64,000 nt of DNA. Source: Saussurea involucrata (lineage: Eukaryota > Streptophyta > Magnoliopsida > Asterales > Asteraceae). The notes beneath the pieces were generated by a model. It did no database searches and was not told the DNA's origin. It saw nothing but the letters and a program-made list of their open reading frames with translations. Location: contig CM066317.1 in NCBI GenBank assembly GCA_033807775.1, forward strand, positions 40,241,870-40,305,869, given 5' to 3'. A program made the translations under genes and the position numbers. Positions 46,511 through 55,931 of this stretch are shown here, in pieces; within the stretch, counting starts at the first letter, position 1; every line of letters starts with the position of its first letter.

Positions 46511-46855
46511 TGTGGATCCCAGATTAGTGCATATAAGTAAGAAATCAATAGAATAGTATAACAATCAGTATGATTTCAACTAGCCATCCATATAACTTTG
46601 ATAAACCTTTCAGAGTGTTTACAAAGCTTTTCAATAATGTGCTAAGACTATTATGAACGATTTAGACGATTAACCTAATTCTAAGGCTAAGCTATCTATT
46701 TATACTTAGGCCCATGACAGACAAGGCCCAAGCCCATTAAGCACTAAAGCCCATTTATCATTATGAGGCTTTTTTACAAACAATTAATTAAACTAACTAA
46801 ACTCTATAATTCTTTATATAACTTTCTAATGTGTAGGACATTTATGGTCCTAACA
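46511..46855 (-). repeat. Element S 5' LTR
   Basis: 345 bp, followed by the TSD gtttt. Confidence 0.88.
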
Positions 46856-46860
46856 GTTTT

Positions 46861-47239
46861 AAACCTCCTTTGATTAATGCACGAATCAGGGGGAGTAGTA
46901 GACAAAAGGGGGAGTCTACTATATATGCAATATTGGTATGTTGTGCTCTTTCCTTCAACCAAGATTTTATTTTTTCCATTGAGTTTTGTTCCTTGGTGTA
47001 AGGTTTTAGTGAGGCAACTGTTTATATACCATCATGTTTTCTTAACTCTCATGATTAATGTACGAATCTAAGAGAAAATTAGACTAAAGTAAAAGTCTAT
47101 GCATTGTAAAGAGACTAGTGCATTGTACTCTTTCCTTCGTCCTATTTTTATTTTTTCCCACTGGGTTTTTATTTGGGCGTAAGGTTTTAACGAGGCAACA
47201 ATTGTGCACCACCACTCCTTTGACTCAACACAAGGGGGA
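46861..47239 (+). other. Copia H 3' untranslated region and PPT
   Basis: Two tandem diverged copies of a ~190-bp unit, each with a TTTTTTCC..GTTTT..GTAAGGTTTTA..GAGGCAAC pattern (46970-47020 and 47150-47200). The PPT AAGGGGGAG lies at 47231-47239. This pattern is common just before copia 3' LTRs. Confidence 0.65.
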
Positions 47240-47452
47240 GTGTTGTAGAATAAATGTGTCATCGTCTAAAGGATATGACGATATAGATAAATATGGAGAT
47301 AGATATAGATTATAAGAGTTATTTATGGAGTAAATCTCCTTTCTTGATTATCACGATCTATGTAATCCTCCCTATATAAAGGGCTTATGATTAATGAGAA
47401 TCACGAGACTTCATTCTCTCTATTGTTGTTCTATTTCTCTTTTCCTTTAACA
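47240..47452 (+). repeat. Copia H 3' LTR
   Basis: 213 bp, TGTTGTAGAAT to CCTTTAACA, directly after the PPT. A TATATAAAG box lies near 47373. Its partner LTR would be left of the window. Confidence 0.75.
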
Positions 47453-47983
47453 ATATTTTAATTTATGTAAATACATTTTGATATTTTTACACCATTAATT
47501 TAACATACCAAATACAAATAAGTAAACAATATATATTTTAAAAAGATTTAGTGATTTTTACACGGTTTTTGAAAAAATAACCGTGTAAAAAGCCGGATCA
47601 TTTTACACGGATCTTTACCCAAATCGTGTAAAAATATATATGTTTTTACACGGTTATTTTAAACAACCGTGTAAAAAGGTCTCGAGGCTTTTTACACGGT
47701 TTTTCTCAAATAACCGTGTAAGATAATTACACATTTTTACACGGTTATTTTAAAAATTCGATACCTTTTTACACGGTTTTTTTCAAATAACCGTGTAAGA
47801 TGATTACACATTTTTACACGGTTGTTTTAGAAAACCGTGTAAAAATGTTTCGAGACCTTTTTACACGGTTATATTACAAAAAAACCGTGTAAAAAAACTT
47901 TAAAAAACACGTGTACATTTTTACATGGTTTTTTTAAAACTGTATAAAAATGGGCGTGTAATAAAGCCATTTTTGTAGTAGTG
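47453..47983. mobile_element. CACTA (En/Spm-like) transposon terminus
   Basis: On the minus strand the end reads CACTACTACAAAAATGGC (47966-47983), a CACTA-family terminal inverted repeat. The adjacent 430 bp is a dense array of TTTTTACACGGTT motifs in both orientations, as in CACTA subterminal regions. The other end is not in this stretch; the transposon body should lie to the left, broken by copia H. Confidence 0.7.
47551..47960. repeat. Subterminal hairpin array of the CACTA end
   Basis: About eight TTTTACACGGTT..AACCGTGTAAAA hairpins, 10-13-bp stems with short AT-rich loops, occur back to back. The terminal pairs are degraded (TACATGGTT..ACTGTATA). Confidence 0.85.
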
Positions 47984-48391
47984 ATTGTAATTGTATGAAA
48001 ACATTAATAATTTTTTTTATCAACTAACATATTTTCGGCATGGTGAATAAGTTTAACCCGAGTCACATAAATTACAGATTTTTCTAGAGTTGCACGAAAC
48101 ATCCTAACACCACTTGAAACACAAGTGTCATACAATCTCAACTTGATTCCGTATGTCCCGTTATAGTTTAAATGTTATAAAAAATTGTTATAATTTGTTA
48201 ATGTGTAAATTTTAAAACATGGACATACTTACGTCTCATCTTGTAGCAACACTTCAAACCTACCCTTGATCCGATGGCTAGTAATACGTTTTCCAACATC
48301 TACAAAATGTTGATTTCTAAACAAATGTGGTTTTAATTACTAAAAGAAAAATAAAATAAGAATATAGATGTAATAGATAATTTAGATTTAC
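47984..48391 (-). pseudogene. Possible 3' exons of an unknown locus
   Basis: A minus-strand stretch reads DVGKRITSHRIKGRFEVLLQ then DET before a GTAAGT at about 48231. After a gap it reads LYDTCVSSGVRMFRATLEKS and VTRVKLIHHAENM to a stop near 48010. Splicing to GAG|ATTGTATG keeps the frame. Joining to the exon at 48392 gives an immediate stop with the obvious sites, so the model is incomplete. I do not recognise the family. Confidence 0.3.
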
Positions 48392-48662
48392 CAATTATCC
48401 CTTGCAAGGGTCATAATCTTAGGCACCAATAGATACAACAAAAACTCATTTGCAGTATCGTTCATCAATGGGGTAAACCTTGATCGTTCTTTATTTATAT
48501 AGATCACCCATTCACCACGCAAGAAAGAGTAATTCTCATAACTCGGGTAGTCGAAACACATGTCTTCAAGTTTGAAGTGATCCAAACGGAATACACGTCT
48601 CACCAAATCCATTGTTCGATATACTTCAATTAAATGTTCCGGCACAATTGCTGTCATTTTGT
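48392..48662 (-). CDS. Unknown locus, putative exon 2
   Basis: About 90 codons, including MTAIVPEHLIEVYRTMDLVR, DMCFDYPSYENYSFLRGEWV and NDTANEFLLYLLVPKIM. It is bounded by a possible acceptor (GAGAG|ACAAAATG) and donor (TTG|GTAAATC). I do not recognise the protein. A host gene fragment or a captured piece in an unseen transposon are both possible. Confidence 0.35.
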
Positions 48663-48762
48663 CTCTCTACGTAATATAGATAATATTTATCAAATAAAGC
48701 TATAATAACGAATTTTACGGTTTAAACATGTGAAAAAATTAAATAATAATATTTAAACTTAC

Positions 48763-49081
48763 GTTTTGATCTATTAAAATAAGAAGTACTCTTTCTTCTT
48801 TGTCGTCTTTTCAGACAAAATCCACTCGCACTACCGTCAAATTTCCCCAAACGTAAACTAGTTAGAGCGATGAAAACTTTTTCGCAGAGCAAGGTGAATC
48901 CATTTTCTAAGACAATGTTCCATGTTAATAAGCCCTTTGGATGATTACAAACAAAATATGTAAGATTAATAAATTCTAGAAGACTTGTTTTACAAATTAA
49001 ATTTCTGCCAAAGCTAAGATGTATATGCATCATATCCATGTTTCCTAATATGCGGATTATTTTTGGATTTGTTTGTGCCAT
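48763..49081 (-). CDS. Unknown locus, putative exon 1
   Basis: 106 codons from MAQTNPKIIRILGNMDMMHI to RRQRRKSTSYFNRSK, ending at a strong donor AAAC|GTAAGT. A 100-bp AT-rich intron (48663-48762) leads in frame to the next exon. It is compositionally unlike the neighbouring retroelements (AT-rich, no related copy in the window). No domain recognised. Confidence is low that it is expressed. Confidence 0.35.
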
Positions 49082-49480
49082 TACTAGTAAAAGCTTTTAA
49101 TAGAACCGGGAGTTCTTCGACATTGAATCAACCCGATATTGGAAGAAAATAAAAAAACTATAAGTAAAATATCAAATGTATACAAGCATCTAATAGTATA
49201 AAAGAATCCCATTTATATCAATAATACTAAGTGCATGTGGTTGTATTGAAAGTTGCAAAATTTAAAAATAGAGACGTAGTTTCTATATTTATTACGTATA
49301 AACTTGACTTCAATATGATTGTCATGTTTAGATGAGAATCCTAGGTTGATTTGGTTTATGCATACATGTTGATCCCAATTTAACTCAACAATGATATATT
49401 CAAACCAAAATGCGTATAAAACAGAGTAGTGAGAGTTATATGTAGAAGCGTTCGATATAACACAAAAAAGTTTGAATATG
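49082..49480. other. AT-rich intergenic stretch
   Basis: Upstream of the unknown locus and up to the approximate edge of the Y LTR. I see no feature I can support. Confidence 0.5.
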
Positions 49481-50081
49481 ATGATAGATATATACACACA
49501 GATGATGATATGAAATAGTATAAATAATGTAAGTAATTGTTCAACAAGTCATCTTCATTATCATCAAGTAGAAAATGGAATTACACCAAGAACATGCACT
49601 GCTGTGTGTTCTCTCTCAAAGTTTTCTCTCTATTTCTCACTCTAGAATCTGTGTGTGTGCGTACCTTAATTGGGAAGGTAGTGCTCACTACATATAGTGA
49701 AGGTGAGACGTGAATAGTACAAGCAAAAGGTTGTCACCAATCAAAGGGTGACACCTGGAAAGAATAGAAACGTGTTGTACTATTTGATCTTCAGAATCTT
49801 CGTACAATGTATATCATGTGAGAGGCACGAGCTCGTTGAGTCTGGAAATGCTTAAGTCTTCATCCTCAGGAAGTTTGGCTACCCAGAGGCTCTGTGGAGT
49901 TTCACAGAGGCTCTGTGGTCTGATAATCATCTTCAGGTTTGGCTTGGCTTCTCGGGGAATGAACGATAGAGGCTTCGAGTCTTCGTGCCGAGAGACTTGA
50001 TGTATTTGGCAGAGGTCATCTGCGATTTTCTTGTTAGCACACATTTTCAATACTTCTAATTCTAGACTATTGGAGCTAACA
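49480..50081 (-). repeat. Sirevirus remnant Y, 3' LTR (left edge approximate)
   Basis: Ends GGAGCTAACA at 50081, directly before a C-tract that is the PPT on the other strand. The left boundary is estimated by comparison with the X and S LTRs (the GTCATC motif about 70 bp from their start). No second Y LTR in the window. Confidence 0.55.
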
Positions 50082-50105
50082 ATCCCCCCCCCCCCCCCCC
50101 CCCCC
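50082..50105 (-). promoter_or_regulatory. Y polypurine tract expanded to 22 G
   Basis: On the minus strand a run of 22 G precedes GAT and the LTR, in the place of the usual GGGGGAGAT. This looks like a replication-slippage expansion of the PPT. Confidence 0.65.
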
Positions 50106-50347
50106 TACGTATTGAAAAAGGAAAATTGACAGAATTTAAAATTAAACTTAGACTAAAAAGAACAAGAGGTGTAAATTTCAACCTCTGTAAAAGAAAGATA
50201 ACTTCATTAAGGTACTATGCCAGAGGCATTACAAGATAAGGAAAATTACATGATAAAAGATAAACAAAAGTTTGCATTTCACAGAGTTTAGATTTTAGCA
50301 TCGGGGAAGTCATTGATCCTCTTCCCAAATCCTCCTTCCTTCTTGAG

Positions 50348-51011
50348 CTATCTGTAGAAGAATGCGGCCAGGTCTCTGAGACGCAGAGTTGCATCGATGT
50401 CATTGATAAGTTGATCTGCAGCTTCCATGTTGATGAACTCAGTGCCTCTGCGCTCGACTAAGGATTCTCTAAACATGAGGAATGTCTTGGTCGCATACTT
50501 CTGGCAATCGTATCCTACGAAGAACTTCTTTTGTCCTTGGGGTCTAGGTATATGTATCCAAATCTTGGATAGGAGATGATGGTTTCGGGTAGGATCTCTG
50601 TAGAGGATGGGCAATGGTCATCTGGGGCTATGAGCTTTATTTTCTTTACTCCCAAGTCCAGAGCGATTTGGAAATCGAGTAGACTGAAATACCTGAGCTT
50701 CTCCCGCATGACACTTTTTATCATTAAGTGTGCCTTCCTGTACTCTTGTCTCCATCCCTATCTACTCTCTGTCCATGTGTAAAGCTCTGCCAGGTCGAAT
50801 GGGTGGACATTCCTTAAATCGGCATCTGTGAACTTCATCTTCGACATGCCTTCTCTTAGCACAAAGTATTGGCAGAAGTAGAACTCCTTATGATGAGTAT
50901 TCAAGAGTTTGATCCCCAGAACTTCCTTTATCTTAAAGTTTGACCATACATCGTCTACCTTCTGTTGTTTCTCTTTGAAGACCTTTAACGCCATTTCCTC
51001 GATAATGTCTG
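50348..51011 (-). pseudogene. Y aORF, C-terminal part
   Basis: Minus-strand pieces: KIKEVLGIKLLNTHHKEFYF, FVLREGMSKMKFTDADLRNV and HPFDLAELYTWTE (50994-50758). Then FSLLDFQIALDLGVKKIKLI and FGYIYLDP (50724-50515), and, after a frameshift, KKFFVGYDCQKYATKTFLMF to a TAG at 50348. These match the C-terminal module of the A aORF (GKVYYFTDADFEKL; DFQIAL; GKIFFRAKETAKYC). The upstream part is cut off by insertion of X at 51012. Confidence 0.7.
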
Positions 51012-51251
51012 TGTGGATCCCAGATTAGTGCAATAACAATGATAATCAATAATCAATATCAATAACAATCAAAGATTTCAATATGTCATCCATCTATTTT
51101 ATTCAAAGGATTAAACACGTTCAGAGAGTTTTACAATAATGAACTGGAACAATTAAATTAATTAAGAGATTAAGCTAACTATTTATACCTTTTAAGGTAT
51201 TTACAAATTTCACCCTTGAACTTCCATTCAACTATAATTTTCACCCTAACA
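51012..51251 (-). repeat. Sirevirus remnant X, 3' LTR
   Basis: 240 bp, TGTGGATCCCAGATTAGTGC to CACCCTAACA. Its start is identical to the S LTRs, so X and S belong to one family. It abuts the X PPT. Confidence 0.75.
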
Positions 51252-51264
51252 ATCTCCCCCTTTG
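51252..51264 (-). promoter_or_regulatory. X polypurine tract
   Basis: Minus strand CAAAGGGGGAGAT before the LTR. Confidence 0.75.
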
Positions 51265-52540
51265 AATTGAAGTTCAATGTCGTTCCAGTTCGGAACATAT
51301 CTCTTTCGGATGACAAAACGTATTTCAAAGCTTCTGATAGATTTGCGGAACTAAGTCGGTCTTCAACTATCTCCAAGGCTTCTCGGGCATTTAGCTCTTT
51401 AAGACTTCCCTAGAACGTCTTCAGGATCAATTCTTCCTTGGCGATAATTTCTCTTAATGACTGTCTGACCTTCATCAACGTTCCATCGCAGTAACGGTTC
51501 ACTTGGCTAAATCTGAGAAACTTCTTTTCACCTTGAGCGTTGTGGTAGATAATTCCGAACTCTGGTTCGAATAGCATCATGTTGACTGGATAAATCTTCA
51601 ATTCTGAATCTTTGTGATCGGGTTTGAGCAAATTAATCTTCTTTAACTTGTTCTCGATACCCATCTGAAAATCTGTAATATAAGATAGTGAGATAGTGCA
51701 TTTCAGGATTCGTCTGACGGCTTCAAGTGCTTTGGTGACATGGAGCGGTCTGATGGTTTTGGTTTAGAGATCTCTCAGGATGTCGTGGAAATCACTCAGT
51801 CGCAGGTTCTTATAGTCGGCTTCGGAGAATGACCAATCTTTCCCGTCTTCCCTTGTAACGGTGAAAACTGGGTACCAAACTTTCAGAATTCTGTCGGACT
51901 GGATGTTGGTGATTTTAGTTATCTTGTTCTTTGTTCTAACACTCTTGACTGACTGACATATTTTCATTATCTCCAGATATTACATTCGGCAAGCCTCATC
52001 AAAGGCCGAAATTCCATGGCACATTACTGGGTCGAGAGGCCTTAACCGGTGAACGAAGAGATTCTTCAGGAAGTCTTCTAGATAAGGAATCAGGATAATG
52101 ATTTTCTCCCATTTCACTGGCTGCCTTGGTTGATCAGAAGTCGATTCGGGTTCAGGAGATGTTGGATGAACTGATTCAGAAGTCTCGGGCTAATCGGGAA
52201 TAGTAGATGGTGTACTCTGAACGTCTTGAAGAAGATACTGATAATAGTTTATGTCTTCATCAGCTGCGGTCGGGAAGATCATGTCGACCTCGGAGTTGAT
52301 TGCATTGACGGCCTTTTCGTGCCATAGGTTTTCTGTTTCCGGGTCGATCTCTGATTCTGGGTCGATAAACTCAAATGTTGGCCGCTCAATCGCTGTGAAT
52401 TCGACCAGTTGTCGGTTTTCTCCCTCAGGCTTTTCAACCATTGGGTCTTCTTTGTCTGAGATATCCATATCGACTACCATCTCGACCAAAATTAGCTGAT
52501 TGTTGTCAGATTTATGCAACCTTTGAGATTCACTTAAATA
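51265..52540 (-). pseudogene. X aORF, C-terminal part, several stops
   Basis: Minus-strand frame reading LVEFTAIERPTFEFIDPESE, then (after stops near 52190 and 51990) KVWYPVFTVTREDGKDWSFS and EADYKNLRLSDFHDILRDL. It then reads NMMLFEPEFGIIYHNAQGEK, FLRFSQVNRYCDGTLMKVRQ and a helical tail (EIVEDRLSSANLSEALKYVL). Order and motifs match one unit of the duplicated module of A. It ends just before the PPT. The N-terminal half is replaced by the G LTR near 52541. Confidence 0.72.
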
Positions 52541-54480
52541 GATCTTAGCGGAAGTATACACTTTAATCTACTATCGTCTCGTAACAAGTAATAATGGTAA
52601 AAGTACCAGATATCGATCCACAGGGAAAACTTGTGAAAGCTTTTCAAAAAGTCCAATCTTTAAAAACTGATTTCAGATGGTGAATTCGAAAACAGATTTG
52701 AGTGATTTGTTTTGTGAGTTAACAACTAGAAAAATCAGTAAGAGATAAAAAGTACATGGTGCAAGGGTTTGTTAAGACAAAAATAAGTGATCCGGTTAAA
52801 AGATGAAATAAACACCTGGATAATCCTATATAAATAGGATTATCACAGTATCAAGTATCCGGTCATATGGCCTCCCAAGAGTACACATAGACTAGCATGC
52901 TATCGATACGATATCAATTATATTAGATCTCGTGAATACTAGCACAATACAATGTTACCATCCAACACCCCGTAAGAGCATAACATTTGTCAGATACTAA
53001 AACTATTTGTAGCCTTCTCTTACTATCTCATATTTTGTTATTTATCTTAACTCTGAAAGTTAATGCATTTTCACATACAAAATTAGTTGTCAATTATTTA
53101 AGTATGATCTTCAATGAAACAGTAATCACTTGAAACAAATAGTTAGATAACAGTGTTATATAAATACACCTCTCAACTTTCACACCGATTTCGGTCTCAA
53201 CTTTGCCTTACACCCCAAGCTAAGGAGACTAGCCCATCATCGCTCGGGTTAATCTTTCGAATGGTGTAAGAAATGTAAATAACATTACTCAAAAGTAAAT
53301 TGCAGAAAAGTAAATAACAGAAAAGTAAATACTGAAAAGTAAATTGCAAAAAATTAAATACTGAAATGTAAATGACAGTGAATTAAAGTGCAGGAAAATA
53401 AAGTACAATAATGTAAATTACAGGAATGGAAAGATGAAAGCAAAGAGAATTAAACAGTTCTGAAAGAAGGGGTAACTTGGTCGCCAAGTTATGAAACTTG
53501 TCGTGCAAGTTACGTCTCAAAAATGATTTTTAACCTTGGGAACTCTTAGAAAACAGTTTGTTAACTATTAGGGAACAATTCTTGGGTTTTAGAAGGATGA
53601 AATCCAAAATATCATCACGAGAATTAATTTACTCCAAATAATTAACCGAAAAAGCGAAATACTAGAAAACAAACTTTCCTTACCTTAAAACTTTGAAAAT
53701 ACCAATAATGGAAACTAATCTCAAGTCACAAATTGATTATAAAATCAAGTATGTTTCCTTGTATTAATTTCCAAACGTAAATAATAATAAAAGGAAGATT
53801 GTAGAAACAGAAGACAAGAAATTGAGATTTAAAAATACTGAACACTTAGATTAATTTTCAAACCGAAAGATGAGTTCTTCCCTAAAGTTTCAAACTACTG
53901 CAACTTACTTCATGCTAAAAGATACCAAGAGAATTAAAACTAAATGAAACTTGACAACTAGAAATTAAAGTAGAACAAGAAAGTATTTCTTGGAAGTGGT
54001 TATTAAAACTAGAATTTAGCATCCATATATATAGAGGAAAAGTGAAACTTGGTGCCAAAGTAACCACAACAGTCAAAGTGTATTAAGTAAGCCACTAAAA
54101 AAACCTTAAAAATTATGATTTTAAGCTTCCAAAATTCGGCCCATCAGCTCCCTTGGCCCACCAGCAGTCTTCGGCCCAAAAACAGCAACTTTCGGCCCAA
54201 TATCAACAAAAAGGCCCACTGTCCGATCCTACAACACTCCTACAGCTTTGAATCCAGCTTCTGCCAAATCCTCCAGGAAGCTATAGGACTGCATCAATGT
54301 ACACAAAAATATTTTAAACACCAAATTAGCTCCCAAACACTATGAAACATGATTAAATTATGAAAGTTGATCAAGGCATGACTTAGACACAAAAGTGACT
54401 CAAAATGGGATTTTGGGAAAATAAAAAGGATATAAAAACTAATAAAAAGACTAAAATAGGGTTAATAAATTAACCCTATC
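52541..54480 (-). repeat. Athila-like element G, 3' LTR
   Basis: About 1.94 kb, ending ACCCTATCA at 54480. The first ~80 bp align with the F LTR start (TAGCGG, AAGTAATA, TATCGA, CAGGGAA in order). The outer edge is approximate. The next bases, ACAACCTCAAAC and GTTGCTTGTCCCCAAGCAAC, correspond to the F sequence just inside its 3' LTR. Confidence 0.65.
53275..53425. repeat. Minisatellite-like GAAAAGTAAAT repeats in the G LTR
   Basis: About nine diverged copies of a 13-18-bp unit around AAAAGTAAAT, alternating with short TGCA/ACTG spacers. Confidence 0.75.
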
Positions 54481-55276
54481 ACAACCTCAAACTTAAACCG
54501 TTGCTTGTCCCCAAGCAACAAAAATCAAAAGAAAATGACTCAAATCTAAAAAAAATTGGACTTGTTATGCTCAAAACTATAATGCACACAAACTTATGAA
54601 TTTATCTAAGTATCTAAAACAGGAAAAATATGATACAAATATCCCTTCATAAACTTAGCTTCATTTCATTGAGTTCAAAATCCACCATCACAAATCTTTC
54701 CTAGGTTTATAACATGCTAACAAGAATCATCAAGACATTCAAATTTGACAAGGGAATGCATTTGGCTTTTTCTTTGTTTTGAAATGTTGTGTCTTTTTCC
54801 ACTCACTCACCTTTCACTCAATGGTACAATTTTTCTACCATTCTTCTCATATTAAGGTATTTGATGGACCTTTTGGTCTCTTTTAAGCTTTGAGTGTCTT
54901 TGACACCTTTTGTGCAATTGAAACAGAGCTTTGCTCTTTTGGATTTTTCCTGTGGTGTACAAAGTGTATAGTATATAATGCCTTTAATCAAGGCTTTGCA
55001 AAATGAGGGTATGAGTGTGTAAGTGTTTGCAAAGCATTGACAACCTCAAACTTGAAGATTGTCAATGTCCTCATTGGCTTAAGAAAGGAAAATGGGCTTG
55101 AAAGATTATGAATGAAAGCCCAAAATGAAATGGCCCAGTGATGATTCATCCTAGCATGCAATAAATTGTTGGTGTGCTTGTGATGGTGATATATTACTCA
55201 AGAAAATAACTTTGTGGATTATTGTGGCTATAAGATCACATAAAGCATGCAAAGAAAACCAAGAAAAATGCAAAGA
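54481..55276 (-). other. Element G internal non-coding fragment
   Basis: No protein coding. It has hairpins at 54500-54519 (GTTGCTTG..CAAGCAAC, loop TCCC) and 55035-55067 (CATTGACAA..TTGTCAATG), equivalent to those in F. It is cut by element C at 55277; the rest of G should lie right of the window. Confidence 0.6.
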
Positions 55277-55557
55277 TGTTAGGGTCAAATTTGGTTGAAT
55301 AGAAGTTCAAGGGCTATTTTGTTAATCTTGTAAATTGAGCCTTAATAGTGTAACGGGCCATGGGCTTGTAGTCATGGGCCCAACATATATAATGTTGATT
55401 AGCTTAGAAATTTAAGCTAGTTGTCTAAGTACACTTTCTTGAACTTATTGTAATTCTTTCTCATATTGAAAGTAAATTGGATGACCATTGGAAATCATAC
55501 TGTTTGTGTTCTTATCTATTGATTTATATCGATTGTTGCACTGATCTGGAACTCACA
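55277..55557 (+). repeat. Element C 5' LTR (281 bp)
   Basis: TGTTAGGGTC to AACTCACA, three bases before the PBS. TATATAA at 55386-55392 is the likely promoter core. Confidence 0.8.
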
Positions 55558-55559
55558 AT

Positions 55560-55571
55560 TGGTATCAGAGC
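55560..55571 (+). promoter_or_regulatory. Element C primer binding site (tRNA-iMet)
   Basis: TGGTATCAGAGC, an exact match to the standard initiator-Met primer site. Confidence 0.9.
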
Positions 55572-55931
55572 AAACGGAAGAGTCGATTCAAAGTGTCTTT
55601 TGGATTTCTGGTAAGGTTTCTGTTCAAAAATCGACCGTGTCTTGCTTTGAAAACTCATATTTTGATTTGGTCAAAATTGATTGTTTTCGTTTATCACATT
55701 CTGTTCGCATCATCATTATAAACGAATCTGCAAGTTTTCATCATCTAATTCGATCATCTTAGTGGTTTTTAAGCAAAATCAAAGGTTCAGGTTTTTGGTC
55801 TTTGTTCTTGCCAAAATCTAATTTTTACCATCAAAAACTAGTAGTTTTGCTTCAAATTCGATTTGGGTATTGTTATTATTGTGTTTGGTCGAGTTCCTAA
55901 CCTTTCAGGAACGATTTTGAAGAACCCTAGT
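55572..55931 (+). other. Element C leader, first part
   Basis: Untranslated sequence from PBS to the solo LTR insertion. The last five bases (55927-55931, ctagt) are the duplicated target. Confidence 0.6.

Larger units (their letters stand above)
44768..46855 (-). mobile_element. Short LTR element S (2.1 kb, non-coding)
   Basis: LTRs 44768-45113 (346 bp) and 46511-46855 (345 bp), TGTGGATCCC..GTCCTAACA, with TSD gtttt at 44763-44767 and 46856-46860. The minus-strand PPT GGGGGAGAT abuts the left LTR. The 1.4-kb interior has no protein and no recognisable PBS at the right LTR. It has several further CTCCCC-type blocks, i.e. PPT-like on the minus strand (near 45228, 45465, 45489, 45532). The LTR start is shared with element X (51012), so S is probably a deletion derivative of that Sirevirus family. 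Confidence 0.85.
31218..47452 (+). mobile_element. Old copia remnant H, host of D, E, S, a MITE and a solo LTR
   Basis: Degenerate copia pieces in the same orientation and order: integrase (31218-31939, 40249-40308), RT (41905-43696), RNase H (44251-44762), 3' untranslated region (46861-47239) and 3' LTR (47240-47452). The pieces rejoin precisely when the younger insertions are removed, for example across E (catac) and the MITE (attgtgag). The many stops and frameshifts show that it is the oldest layer. Confidence 0.75.

Noticed and set aside
49213..49497. 94-codon minus-strand ORF upstream of the unknown locus
   Set aside because: AT-rich, no recognisable domain, no splice or start context, and it overlaps the estimated Y LTR edge.
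53275..53425. Centromeric or other satellite
   Set aside because: Only about nine short diverged units inside one LTR; no higher-order array.
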